The notes under the pieces are model-generated. The model was not told the DNA's origin, made no database searches, and saw nothing but the letters and a program-made list of their open reading frames with translations. Shown here one piece after another: positions 47,304 through 59,639 of a DNA stretch of 64,000 nucleotides (within the stretch, counting starts at the first letter, position 1; each line of letters begins with the position of its first letter). A program made the translations under genes and the position numbers. The stretch covers positions 558,001-622,000 of the forward strand of contig JBBDHG010000031.1 of NCBI GenBank assembly GCA_037951165.1, given 5' to 3'. The DNA comes from Lophius americanus (lineage: Eukaryota > Chordata > Actinopteri > Lophiiformes > Lophiidae).

Positions 47304-49860
47304 AAGAAGGGCCATGTGTTCCTCTGGGTCAAGCTGGTTCCATCCGGTCCAGGACGGCGTAGAACGGACAGATTTAAACTTTATCGGAGGGTCTTTATCA
47401 GATCCCGCCACACTAGCAGGGGCGCCGTTATTCCCAGGTCCTGTGTGTAACAGTTGCTGTTCTGGTAGAATGTAAATGGTGGAACTAAAATGTGTTGGAT
47501 TCTTTAAAGTGTGTAAAAAAAAAAAAAATTAGGTTGAAAGCTTATTTTGAAAAATCCCGGGAATACATAGTATGTTTTGATTGGAGGTATTTCATAACAT
47601 GCAGGGTTGGTTTTGGCCTCTTCTAGACACAAAGGTCAAAGGTTAATATTCTCCAGACATTTTTATAACTTTAAACTTATAATTTTATTTTCACCATCAT
47701 TCATTTTGACTTTGCAAGGATAAGCACACAAGCTTGAGGAGTCGATACCAGTGCAGTAGAGGCCAACGCTCAGCACACGCAAAAATATATTCGTCAGAAT
47801 TATGTCTGTTTACACGACTCTATATTCTCCCAGAGACAAACACTGTGGTTATTCATCATACTGTAATCAAACTGTAGCAACATTCATTTTCTCATGACTT
47901 CTGCCAAAGACCATCATCATCTTTGAGAGGGTCTCGCTGTAGGCTGCAAGTACATATTTTAACTTCTAAGGACTATTTCTTTCCACAAGCTAATCAAAAC
48001 CCTGATTCCAAAAATGGTATGTCAAAGACAAATAAAAACAGATAATGAAATAATTAATTGGAAACAGTTCAAAATGTACTTATTGTTGTTGCCTTAGGTA
48101 ATGTGTTAACCCATGTCCGTTTGTTGAATGTCAGCAGAATCATACAAAACCTACAAGAGAGATTTTCATGGAATTTCATTAATAATGCCACCGGATAATA
48201 ACACAAAATTCTGCGTTGCGCGACCCATGCAAATGTCACCTATTATGTAATCGTGCCTCGTGACGGATTTGCGTAGCATTCTTATTTGAACCCGGCACAG
48301 GGAAGACTCGCATCGAGGGCGGGATCAAGGAATTTCTTCCTGAAAAATTGGTTTTTTTCAACATTTTTCACGAAAGAATGATCAGATCAGATTGAAAACA
48401 AAAAACAAATTTCAGGTTTCTGAAATTGAGCCTGTTTAAAGAGTAACTCTTGAACCCGCCGTTTTGTATAAAAGCTCCCCAATGTAGACTTGTTCTTCTT
48501 CCTCTGAGTGGAGGCTGGAGCCAAAGTAATGTCTGTATAATTAATCATCACCACAGATAACAACACTAACCCTTATTGAACCACAACGCCTTTGTATGTA
48601 GCCACTGAACAAAGAACGACAGGAAACATCATTCCAGTTTGTCACTTACCTTCTGTGTCACATGATGGTAAGATCATGGATTTTCTTGTCCTCCACTCAG
48701 AAGGAAAGGTTCCTCCACACCTTGCACTGTCTTCCCGAATTCGAGAGATTTGTTCTCCTTTGATTGAGCACGTCTACACAGATTCACCTCTGGTACCACC
48801 TCCATGTGGTTCCATCCCAGAGGCAGACCCCCGTTACACCTGTATTGCGCTAATACAAAACGGTGGTGCCCTTGCTCAATCTCTAAAAAACACTTTAGAG
48901 GGAGTAAACTTTATTTTCCAGCTGCCAATAATGCTAAAAAGCTGCAGCCAGCTAAATAGTGATGAATCCATGAACCAATTTTAATTAAACTTAATTTTAT
49001 TTCATTCAAAGTCAAGGCCTTGGCGGAGGCCTCCACCCTCCTTAGTGGCGTTAATTTTATCCTGGCAACAAGAATGAGGCTGTTTAGAAATGATCGCATC
49101 ATTATTGACCATAAAACGGAGCATTGCAAATGATTGCACTCTGATTTCTGACTGTTTTTGGAATCGGGGTTGTAAAATTTCAGTGGGTAAGATTAAAAAC
49201 TGCTTTTTAGATCTCATCCAACTCTTAAAAGAAATTCCACATGTTGTGTTAAGATGACATTTGAGAAACGGGCTGGTGCTAAATCACGAGCCAAACTAAT
49301 CACTAACAACGCTTCTTTCTTCAGAGATGCTCGTGTTGACTGTTATTTTTTTTCAAACGCCACACACGCATCATGCTGTCTTGTGCACGATATTTGTTTT
49401 TGTTTTGCGATTTATGACTTGCACACTTCTAGGTAGTCAAGGGAACGACCAGAGACGAAGCACAGTGTCATCAGCAGCTGGTGAAGTCATGTAGCGTCGT
49501 CTTGATACACTAAAGCGAACTAGTCACTTTTTGTGGCAGCTCTAGTTCATCTTCTGAAGTGTGAGTGCTTCTTTTTTTAGTATTTCAGATTACCAACTGA
49601 TGTGCCTTTTGTATGAAACTTTATTTGCAATTGATGCAGTCGTCCTTTTTAGAAGTTTTGTATCGTTTGTGCAAAGTGAAGACTGTTGTACGTGATCCTT
49701 TTATGAAGTTACATCCGCTTCATGTCAGATTATGCTCTATGCAAACCCAGAGGAAGTTTATTCAAAATCCAAGTATGCAACTTAGTGGGTTAAACAGGCC
49801 TGAAGGACATTTTCTGAGGTATTCTTCACAATTTTGTAATAAAAATAAAGCATTTAAAAG
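47304..49860 (+). other. vcl: Probable vinculin 3' UTR
   Basis: No coding exon follows the stop. A first AATAAA occurs at 48031-48036 and a stronger double signal at 49838-49849. If the second is used the 3' UTR would be about 2.55 kb; if the first, about 0.75 kb. An unrecognised 130-codon open frame (48592-48984) has no family motif and is not called as a gene. Confidence 0.5.
49838..49849 (+). terminator. vcl: Double AATAAA polyadenylation signal
   Basis: Two overlapping AATAAA hexamers are followed after about 18 bp by a GT-rich stretch (ttgtttgtgtgtttgtttag, 49867-49886), the usual downstream element. Likely the distal poly(A) site of vinculin. Confidence 0.5.
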
Positions 49861-50124
49861 CACTTATTGTTTGTGTGTTTGTTTAGCATGTTTTCATTGG
49901 TCATACTAAGCAGTAATATTGTTATAAAACAGGGAGAGCGCTGCCTTCAGCTGCTGTCTGGCTATGAGCAGCTGAAGGGTCTCTGCAGGAATGTTCTGGA
50001 GACGCCGTTTCATGATTATCTACAATGAAAAAAGTAGATTTAGCTTATATTTTAACGTTGAATTCATTATTATTTTCAGTTCATTTTAAACTATGTTTAT
50101 AATAATGCCTCATTTTAGCCCCAC

Positions 50125-50310
50125 CAATTCATCTCTGGTACATGTTTTTGGACCGTGGGGAAAAAGCTGGAGTACTCTGAGTGAACCCACACAAACACGG
50201 GGAGAACATGCCAACGCCACACTGAAAGGCCTCAGGTTGGGATTCAAACCCAGAGCCTTCTTCCTGTGAGGTGACAATCCTCTAACCAGAGCAAAGTGGG
50301 TGCACCTGCA
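50125..50310 (-). mobile_element. Teleost SINE-like retroposon, reverse orientation
   Basis: Reads in reverse as the same block order as 6480-6790: 'acccacacaaacacggggagaacatgcc' and 'gggattcaaacccagagcc' are reverse complements of the head blocks, and 'gaggtgacaatcctctaacca' corresponds to the tRNA-like A-box end. Confidence 0.6.
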
Positions 50311-51229
50311 TAGCCAGAACTGTCTGTGGAAACGTGATTGGACCTATTATCATGATGTCATGACCTTTAATTGAGAGAAATGAACTTGTTAACAAGGGCT
50401 GTATATTTTAAAATTAATTTTAAAAATTGCTAAGGGTTTTTTAACATGTTAAAATCAATTAAACTAGGCCTATCCTGTCGTCCCCCGAAAGCAGGGGTAT
50501 ATCCCTGAAAAGACCCAAATCCCCTGTGTTTGAACTTAAATGTTTGGTTATGTCCACAGTTTTTTTTTTGACAAACAAATCTCCACTTTGTGAGTAAAAT
50601 AAGAACTATTACATTAATTATGATTACATTCGCATCAAATTTGGACTACAGTGTCCCGATGGTTAAATAGTTATGACCAAAAAACTATTTTCTTTGTAAA
50701 GTAGTCCCCCCAAATAAAAAGTAAAACACGACATTCACAAGGTAGATCTCCTCGAGTTGATTCATATGCACCAAATTTAGACTAAATCTGAACTATGGAA
50801 AACTTTTGGAGATAAAGCTCCTTCTAGTATCACAAAAAGACAACCCACCTTCCCCAAAATAAATCCATTTCTTTGTCACACTAAGGTCTGTGGTGGTATA
50901 CATTTTGAAAATGATCCATGAAATGTTTTTTTATTTATGTCCGGAAAACCGGGCGTTTCTTAAATAAAAAAAACAAACGAGATTTCCTCCATTTCCTACT
51001 GACCATAATAATACACTTATGTTGGCGGCTGAATTATATTCAGCCTGGAATCATAATCAGAGATACTTGATCTGCAGCCCGGTTTGATTTACTAGAAATT
51101 CTTCTTGAAACTATTAAAATAAAAATGTAAAGATAGAGATACACATACATCTTTATAGAACATCAACATCTGATGAAAAAGGGAGCACAAACAAAATTCC
51201 AGAGCCAGCTGACTAAACTCAGTTACATC

Positions 51230-51330
51230 AATTGTATTTTGACCTTGTCATACCAACATGTGTGCTAACGTTTGGGTCCAGTGGGCCTTCATCAGAGCAC
51301 AAAGGGAGACTGGAGATCACACAGTTTATA
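51230..51330 (-). mobile_element. Possible retroelement tail ('tctgatgaaggcccactgg')
   Basis: On the minus strand 'ctctgatgaaggcccactggac' followed by 'ccaaacgttagcacacatg' resembles a block often seen at the ends of fish retroelements. No reverse transcriptase or endonuclease frame was recognised next to it. Confidence 0.3.
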
Positions 51331-51654
51331 GGGTGGTACCTTCTGAGGTCATAAAATAGTTCTATGAGCCCGGTTGGCTTTGAGGCTTGATTGGAAGGAC
51401 ACGTGGCTTTGATCCTAGGTTGAGGGCATATTTGTGAAATGTCCATGTGACTTGGAGTGGTCTGTAGTCTTTTTTCTTCCAATTTGTAGGCTTTTGCTTC
51501 TTTTTGGGGATATCCGTGACTGCGGAGTTCATTTGAAACATTTCCATTAACACACAAATATCTGAGGATCAGCAGAGTGGTTTGAATCAACTGACTGGAT
51601 TGAGGACATTTAGTGCACTGATCAAGAGACATATGTACATGTGATACACCTCCC

Positions 51655-52450
51655 TCTGAGATGTCCCTCCTTCCTTCTGAGATGTACACACAGTGGACGA
51701 ACATGATCAAGTTTCATCTAAGATCTCCTCAAAGTGAGATAATCTGATATACTTTCATTTAAGATGTCCCTCGAGTGGACAAAACCTTATATAGTTTAAT
51801 CTAAAATGTCCTTTCAGTAGAGAAAACATATTAAAGTTTCTTCCAAGATGTCCTGACAGTGGAGAAAACATGATATAGATTCATCTAAGATGTCCTTACA
51901 GGGGAGAAAACATGATATAGATTCACCTAAGATGTCCACACAGTGGAGAAAACCTGATCGATATTCAACTGAGATGTCCTCACACTGGAGAAAACATGAT
52001 ATAGATTCACCTAAGATGTCCTTACAGTGGAGAAAACATGATCGATATTCACCTAAGATGTCCTCACACTGGAGAAAACATGATATAGATTCACCTAAGA
52101 TGTCCTTACAGTGGAGAAACACAATATAGATTCACCTAAGATGTCCTTACAGTGGAGAAAACATGATATATCTATGTGGTCCTTAAAGTAGATAAACATG
52201 ATATAGATTCACCTAAGATGTCCTTTCAGTGGAGAAAATATATTAAAGTTTCTTCTAAGATGTCCTCACAGGGGAGAAAACATGATACAGTTTCATCTAA
52301 GATGTCTTTACAGTGAATAAAACATGATATAGTTTAATTTATGATATCCTCACAGTGGAGAAAAACATGATATAGTTTCATCTAAGATGTCTTAACAGTG
52401 GGGAAAACATGATATAGTTTCATTTATGATATCCTCACACAAAAAATTAT
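51655..52450. repeat. 42-bp minisatellite
   Basis: Tandem units built on 'aagatgtccttacagtggag' followed by 'aaaacatgatatagattcacct'. The central units (about 51885-52170) are nearly identical and the outer ones are diverged, with stragglers to about 52680. Because 42 is a multiple of 3, long open frames appear on both strands; they are repeat artefacts. Confidence 0.9.
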
Positions 52451-54244
52451 ACAGTTCCCTATGAGAGGTCCTTCCTGTGGACAAAATCTGCAATGGGGCA
52501 AACTAAAAGAAAGTGTGATGTAGGGTCAAATGGACAAGATGTGATGAATTAACCTTCGGTGTACAGATTATATCTTGCTCTTGATGGAAAAAATGTAATA
52601 AACTGCCGCCTGAGGCGCACATCCAATGGACAAAATATGATTTTGTTCTGTCTAAGATGCCCCTCAAGTGGACAGTGTGTTCTGTCTGCTGTAGTTTATC
52701 AACCATGATTGAAGGAAACACAATTGGGTTTAGAAAACGAAAGAATGCCGTGTCTCAGTTCACAACATTATCTAGAGGCGGAGACAGACGGCTTTGTTAA
52801 CCTTCCTGCATTTCTGCTTCAACATCCAACTTGGACAACTGAATATGTCAAAGCATCACATTTATTTTGTGAGTCACATAAATCTGCATTATTTACAATG
52901 TCTAGCGCGGATTCTGGGAATAATCCAAGATCTGCGTTCACTTTGTATATAATTGCGGAAAGAGAAGAATTCGCGTGGTTTTCTGTGAGAACGCTTTGAG
53001 GATTTTGCATCAAAGATTGAAATTCATTTCTCAGCAGAATTTGAATATGAGACAAATGGCACAAGTAACACAAATCTGCATAATTCACATTCTGTCATAG
53101 GCGTAGCCCGGCACTAATTTGTGACTCGTCCACAAGCTTACACACCTCAAGCACCTGGTGCCTTAAAAAATAAAACATTTTCATGCCTGACCCTCTGACA
53201 GTTTTAAACCGCAGCCACTACTGATATAATCTGTTTACAGTGAAAATGATGAAAATTTGTCACGCGGTTCAATTATATACCAAGTAAATGCTAACTGCAG
53301 GTAAACCTTGGTGAAAGGCTAACAGTCGCCAATTCACTCTGGGCAACGGAAATTATGCAAAACCCATTTAACTCGGCTCACGCCATTCACTACACCTGGC
53401 ATAAAATTACCACTTTCGCAGCTTTGTGCGCATTAAGTATGTAACTGCACTGTATGATAAATGTGCTTGGTGTTCAGTGTGAATGTAGCATTATTTCCCA
53501 AGCACATCCACTCCAAGAATCTGGTTCCCTTTTTTTTTTTCACCCTTGACCCTCAGAGAGCCGTAAACCGCCCCTGCTACAATACGAAGTTGCATAATCC
53601 AGAGGGTCTTTGAATGCATCATCCTACTACGCCAAATGGGACCATGATCTGTCTTTCTAAAGCTGAATGAAGTTAACCAGTGTATATTAAATATGATGAC
53701 TGAAGAAGAACAAGACATGTCTTCAGGAAGGAGGACAATGTTGAGGTAAGATTCAGCTTTTGGTCTGTCATGGCCGTTTTTTGATGTTAACCGCTGTAGC
53801 TAGCTGCTGATATGCTAATATCCCTCGGTAGGCTCTCAGTAGGAGTGGCAATCAGGCGTTTAACAGTTTGACTTCTTGAACATTCCTTAACCTGAAGAGC
53901 GAATGATAAAGCCTCCGTTAGCATTTAAACACAAATCAATCCAGCTATTTTTACAATCCTACTATGGTGAAGGCAAGACCCGTCTTTCTTCAGTCTGATT
54001 ATTATTTTTGTAATTGGTTGGGCTAAGCCATGAAGAGTGATGATTGGCTAATTAGTGTGAGAATGTAATCATACGCCAATAACAAGCAGGGCAGGGCGGG
54101 ACATGGCATCGCCATAGTAGGAAATGCAACTATCCGCAAGAGGATTGTCGCTTCGTCTTTGGAAGATCTGTTAACGGATCTAAGTCTTTAAATGGATGGC
54201 AGTTTTTAGTTTGAGGCGAGTGAGACAAACTTAATCCTTTTTTC

Positions 54245-54660
54245 CCCACAAGATAATAATGACTATGCACGGTAAAAACAATAGTTTCCGCACATTATAG
54301 CGTATGTGCACAAGGTAATAATCTTTATTAACTTGTTCCCACCATTCCATAATTCCCTCAATTAAATAACTTTCCCCCAAAATATAATAACTTGTTTCCA
54401 AAAGAGAATAACCTGTTTCCTTAAGTAATTAACTTGTTACTAGGTGATCATAAATTCCCTATGATGATAATAACTTGTTCCCAAATATAATTACATGTTT
54501 CCACAAGATGGTAACTTTGTTCCACAAGAGTATAACTTGAGCAAACAAAATAATTATCTTTTTTCCCCGAAGGTCCACAAGATAATAACTTGCTCCTACA
54601 AGTTATTGACTAATTCCAACACTATCCACTTGTTAATAACTTGATTTTGCGTGCACGAGA
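54245..54660. repeat. Degenerate ~21-bp minisatellite
   Basis: Diverged units of the form 'ataataacttgtttccacaag' recur from about 54300 to 54600 with variable spacing. The array is old and non-coding. Confidence 0.65.
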
Positions 54661-54799
54661 CCCTCATGGGACTTAAACTTGTGAAATCCTGCAGAGATCT
54701 CACTTTTTTAAATGTTATCGTGAAATTGTTTTCAGTCATTTACGCTACGCACCATTAAATATGAAAGAATACCTGCGCAAAGGAATGAAAATATACTTG

Positions 54800-55690
54800 A
54801 AGAGGCACTGAGAGAGAGCAAACCTCCGCCAAGGTTCAAAACCTAGATCTGGACCAACTCTTAAACAGACATTATTTCTTCATTTCCTGTTCCTCTCTAT
54901 TATAAAACATCAAAGGAACAAGGCACAACAGTAATCTAGGTTTAGGAAAAAATTCATGCAGATTTCTAAATGATTGATTTCTCCCGACAACTCCAACAAA
55001 CCCTTATTGATTGAATCTCAAAGAAGTTTACTCTTTATGATGCCAGTAAACAAGCGTTGTTGGGTCATTTCCTGTTCCTCTCCCAGCCGTCATCTCCCTC
55101 CCCGAAAGAACATCCATAGAATCAAAGGAACGAAGGCATCAACAATAATGGACACTACTACAAACAAATGTCAACAATATTCCTTTATTACTTTCAAATG
55201 CTGCGATAACTTAAAGTCACCAGAATTCAATAATCTGTAGAATATGTCAATACCTACCTCTGGGTTAAACTTAATGCAAATCAACCTGTTTGTTGTTTCA
55301 CAAACAAACAAACACGGCTGAAAACAGAACTTTGTTTCTTGGGGGAGGTACCAAACGCACTCCATCAAACTCTGTGAGTATCGATCCCTATAGAATCATA
55401 ACGAGGTCTACGCTTTAAGATGCGTGTTGCTTCGTTTTTTTCATTTCATTTTCTCCAGCCTTAGATCCACCCAAAGGAACATCAAAGCAACAAAAGCACG
55501 CACTTATTAAATGCTGTGAAACATGCAACATCACCAAAATTGAAGGACTTCTAGCTCGTGCATAAAAACTTACCTCTGGGTAAAATTTAACATTTCATAC
55601 TAGTCCGTCTATTATTTTTCCGTAATCTTGTTCACAAACAAACAAATAGAGAAAGAAACAAAGAAACATGGCTGAAACATAACCTCCTTC
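54800..55690. repeat. Repeated block with 'tttcctgttcctctc' and 'aaaggaacaaaggca'
   Basis: At least three diverged copies: near 54877, 55066 and 55445. Each has a 'cattt(cctg)ttc' motif followed by 'catcaaaggaac(a)aaggca'. 'acttacctctgggt' also recurs (55253 and 55569). Probably a tandem duplication of part of a dispersed repeat. Confidence 0.5.
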
Positions 55691-55739
55691 ATTGGTAGCG
55701 TATTGAATACATTTAAAGTATAATTGTTCTTGAATCGGG

Positions 55740-55885
55740 AAGGATGGAACATTATATATCTATATAAGACAATATCAAACGAAAGCAAAAATATTATTAT
55801 ATGATTAAATATAATATTATAATATATAAAACATTATTATATAAAATATAATAAAAATAATAAAATAAATAAATATAATATTATG
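55740..55885. repeat. AT-rich low-complexity stretch
   Basis: Composed almost only of A and T (ttatat, aataataaaata, ataatattat). No gene. Confidence 0.8.
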
Positions 55886-56015
55886 AAAGTGATATTTAGT
55901 TGCATCTCTTACAGTGTATGCTCAAAAGTTTACATATTATTCTTTGAAACCTGTAGTTTAAACCTGACATTTATCATATTTCCTGTTTCCCATTGTCCAT
56001 AAACGTAGCATGCAT

Positions 56016-56207
56016 AGTCCGCAGTTAATGGGAAATGTCAGTCCAATCAGATGTCTGGAAAAGACTAAAGTCCGCCCCCATGCCTCCAAGGGCCAATCAG
56101 CGCTGTCCAAAGTACAGCTTCAGTTCCTGTAGTGTAAAAGCACATTGCTTTGACAGAGAGCAGGAAGCTGTGGAGCATTTAATCAACTGCTGAGTTTTTT
56201 TGACATA
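56016..56207 (+). promoter_or_regulatory. adk: Adenosine kinase promoter and 5' leader
   Basis: Two identical CCAATCAG boxes (56043-56050 and 56093-56100) lie exactly 50 bp apart and flank a GC box (CCGCCCC, 56072-56078). No TATA box was found. The first ATG that joins the kinase frame is at 56208, with A at -3. Confidence 0.6.
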
Positions 56208-56221
56208 ATGCAGGCTGTCAG
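56208..56221 (+). CDS. adk: adk exon 1 (coding 14 nt)
   Basis: Encodes MQAV and two bases of a serine codon, then donor GTAAGA. The exon is short but fits the short-isoform start of vertebrate ADK, where a tiny coding first exon precedes ENxLFGMGNP. Confidence 0.85.
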
Positions 56222-57055
56222 GTAAGATCGATATGATTGAACTTTTGAGATTTCTGAGAATGTTTTTTAAGTCTTTTGGAATGTTATCATAGTGCTGTCA
56301 GCCTTTTAAACGCTTTGGGTTTATTGAAAATAAAAGCAGGAAGTCTGTTTTCTCATAATGTTCAGTTTAAGTTGAGACTGATGAGTGTTCTTGCATTATC
56401 ATATCAAAGCCTAACTGAGCGGAAGATTAGTCATCTCAGTTATCCTATGAAATTTAGCATGGTTGAATCTTAGAAAAGTGAAATACATGTTAGAGTATTT
56501 CACTTGTGTTGTAAAGAGTAGACTTTGACCACTACGATATCTAATAGCTGAAAAAAGTTAAAGATGAAAGGGTCATAATATAAAATTCTTTGATATATTA
56601 AGCGTTCATTGTCCCGTGGGTTCTGAATGCTGCACATGCCCTGACACAAAATACCTGCTATTACTCACTAATCTACATCTCAGCAAACACATCCATTAGC
56701 GTGGCTTGTGCTGTAAGCTTGCAGACTTACACTGTTTCAGCATATGCTGTTAGCTTTCAGAGAAGCGCAGATTTTTTCTTTACCCAAACAAACGAATGAG
56801 AAATAGATCTTCATGTGAGCGGGTATGTTGTTTTTGTCTCATCCACAGTGAAAACACACTCTTCGGGATGGGGAATCCCTTGCTCGACATCTCAGCTGTT
56901 GTGGACAAAGATTTCCTGGACAAGTACGTCTGAATGCCTTGTATTCCCTTGAACTGAAGTGTCACAAAAACAGATGTTTTACTCTGTGTTCTTCCACAAA
57001 GGTTCGGACTGAAGCCGAACGACCAGATCCTCGCTGAAGAAAAACACAAAGACTT
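56208..57055 (+). CDS. adk: Adenosine kinase, 5' part (three exons, residues 1-47)
   Basis: Adenosine kinase (PfkB/ribokinase family) phosphorylates adenosine to AMP with ATP and sets cellular adenosine levels. Coding segments: 56208-56221, 56849-56923 and 57002-57055, all with GT-AG introns and one continuous frame. They encode MQAVSENTLFGMGNPLLDIS and on to FGLKPNDQILAEEKHKD, the N-terminus of the short cytoplasmic isoform type. The FGMGNPLLDIS core includes Asn14 and Asp18, which contact the ribose of adenosine in the human enzyme. The next exon, which should hold the YHAGGSTQN-type segment, was not found before 64000; mammalian ADK introns are very long. A separate upstream first exon for a nuclear isoform was not seen. 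Confidence 0.93.
56849..56923 (+). CDS. adk: adk exon 2 (residues 5-30)
   Basis: Encodes SENTLFGMGNPLLDISAVVD and KDFLDK. Acceptor 'atccacag', donor GTACGT. Contains the substrate-contacting Asn14 and Asp18. Confidence 0.95.
57002..57055 (+). CDS. adk: adk exon 3 (residues 30-47)
   Basis: Encodes KFGLKPNDQILAEEKHKD plus two bases of the next codon (TT). Acceptor 'cacaaag', donor GTGAGT. Confidence 0.94.
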
Positions 57056-59639
57056 GTGAGTCTTAACTTCCCTCATGCTTCTAAAACCACGTGGAGTGAA
57101 ATGAGGAACACACTGCCCATTCATTCTCACTACTAGCATCTTGAAACTAAAGCAGGGGCTCAAAATAGCCCGGTTATAAATCAGACCTCTGTAACTACGA
57201 GCAGAGACAGACCCACATTTCTCCCATTCTGAATTTATACCAAACAACAAGCAGGAAACGTTGCTCTTTGACTCTACTACACTGATTTCAAATGTAAGGA
57301 TTGGGTTTTGCTGAGTATGCATGCCTCCCGTTCCAGAGCCTCCACCCTGACTCCAAGTACTTTTGTAATACTATCCCCTTGCTTGAAAACTTTTTTGTGT
57401 CCCTGACTGTAGTGCTTTACTCTTTCAGAAGTAAAGTGTAACCACAGAGAAACTAATTAAACAAATCTGTAGTTCCTGACTGGGCTTACAACACAAGGGC
57501 AGATAGCGTCTTTTAGCAAATTTTTCGTGCAGAGGTAGATTCTGTAAATGCTATGAAAATATTTTTGATGCAATTAAATAATGGGTGTTAATTGTTTTAT
57601 AGAAATTGTTAAATACAAATGAACTACAGATTTTAAAGGAGCAGTTAATCCAAAAATTAATATTCAGACAGTATGGACTGCCCGCTAAAAGTTTCTTATG
57701 TCGCGTTCATACCTCAGTTGGTTTCAGCGCTTGTACTTTTCAATATTCCAGGTGGGAAAACCCCCCTGGTCGTCTTGGTCCAGATCAAACTAAACAATGT
57801 CTCAGTTTGTTATCAGTGTGAAAGCACTTCTTCTTGGATGGATTGGACTTTCAGATCAATCACAGGAAGTTTCACCAGAGGAAAGATCCCAAACAGAAGG
57901 TGGAAGAAGTTAAAAACGAGGCACTGTATAACGGGTAGAGAGGATAAAACAACGTGTTCAATTATTCTGCAATGCAGATATCAAAGGTGAAAAAAACCTT
58001 GAATTTCCTGTGAGGATGAGCGAGAGAAGACGCACACTGTTCAACACGCCAGTCAATCGCAAAGCAGCTGATGTAAAATCATTAGTTTGTTGCTGAATTG
58101 AAACAAATCAAACATAAACAGTGGAACACAAATATGAACCTTGGTTCGGACAGGCAAATATCTCTGGAGCTTGATTGAATAACAACATTCTCCTAGATAG
58201 TCCAGGTGTCCAGAACCCCGGAGATTACGTAACGAGTCAAAATAGGTTCTCTTTTTGGAGGGTGGAAAGATCAGCGTGAAAATGACTTGCATGAGAAATG
58301 TAACACTGAAGCCTGAGGCATTTGTTGCTGCGTCTTCTGCAGAGCACAGAGATGTGCAGAGTCATTAAATAATAGTCAATGAAGTCGTTTCAAGTCAACA
58401 TCTGATCGTGTAGAAACTTGTATTATGCCGTACAAACTGTATGAAGTCATTTTATGTTTCTTTTTTAAAAACCGTGCCACATGTTGTGGCGTTGGAGTTT
58501 TATTGGGTTTTCTGGATGTCTTTATAAAGCGAAGGAGGAACAACTAACTACAACTAAAGCTCCATTCTCAGTAATAAAAAAACAACAAGGAAAATAAAAA
58601 CAATCCGTACATGTGTTTTGGTGTTACACCATCATCCTTTGCATTAGGAGCACAAACCAGAATTAGCACCATGTTAGCTTAAATTCCGCTCATATTCCGA
58701 GGTAGGTGCGTCTAGCAAGAAGGGATGTTGCTAAGTGATGTTAGTTCTTTAGCTGCTCAGCCATACTACGCTTGCTCACTTAGCTTAAAGAGCAAGCCCT
58801 GGTACAACTCCTTAGCCGAGAAAGGGCACTTCATTTTATTATTATTTTTTACAGCCAGGGATAATACACAGACTTACTTCGAGTGGCTCCGAGTTAAAAC
58901 AAAAATACACTTTAAACAGGACAGAAGTGCCCTAGAATAATCTCAAGGCTGTAGTTACGCACTTTACAACAAACTAAAACTCCAATAATCCCCCACATAT
59001 TGTGCCATCCTCTAAAAGCGGCAGTACTGGCTGGTAACAGCAAGTTTGAACACAACTCGTTGGCTTTGCTACCGTTTGTTATGACTGAAACGAGAACAGA
59101 CGGAGGCTCACAACCAATATGTGTCACAAGAGATAAGGAGAGCTCCTAGATATTAGGAGAAAAATAACATTTTGCTTAACATATTTTCCCACAGTGAGTA
59201 ATTTCTCTCCTTTTGAAACAACCTTTCATTGAATCCTTGTGCTGCAGCTTCTGTGGTCAGTGCTCTTCATCCACATTCTTAACTGGTAGGAAACATCTGA
59301 CGCTGCCTGTAGCCAGATTGCTTGACTCCACGTGGTTGGCTCGAGGACAAATGTTCCCCTGCTAAAATTTGTTGCAGCACATTCACACCTCTTATCAGTA
59401 TCTGGATGAAAGATAACCACATAACTGTAGACTGCTGACTACACTGCTGATAACGACCTCAGATAAAGAAGTATTTCATTGCTGGAAACAGGGTCTCAAC
59501 GTAAAAGTGTGTGCTGTAAAAAAAATAAAACTGGACTATTTTGTCTCGGGGCCCTTGATGAACTGGTCCCATCAGACTAAAAACCAGTTTGTCACAATTC
59601 TAAGTAGATGTATAGGAATTTGACTCTTTTTATTTTAGT

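Larger units (their letters stand above)
49890..56015. other. Repeat-rich intergenic region between vcl and adk
   Basis: No exon was recognised on either strand, and specifically nothing resembling AP3M1, which lies between VCL and ADK in mammals. The region holds a SINE copy, a possible retroelement tail, two minisatellites, a repeated block and a very AT-rich stretch (55740-55885). In 52870-53090 a segment near 52873 ('cataaatctgcattatttaca') recurs near 53067 as an internal duplication. Confidence 0.6.

Noticed and set aside
48592..48984. Plus-strand open frame of 130 codons downstream of vinculin
   Set aside because: No AP3M1 or other family similarity could be seen; it probably lies in the vinculin 3' UTR.
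51228..51710. Minus-strand open frame of 160 codons
   Set aside because: It runs from a retroelement-like tail into the edge of the 42-bp minisatellite; no protein domain is visible.
56780..57322. Minus-strand open frame of 180 codons over adk exons 2 and 3
   Set aside because: It is antisense to two well-supported adk exons and shows no motif of its own.
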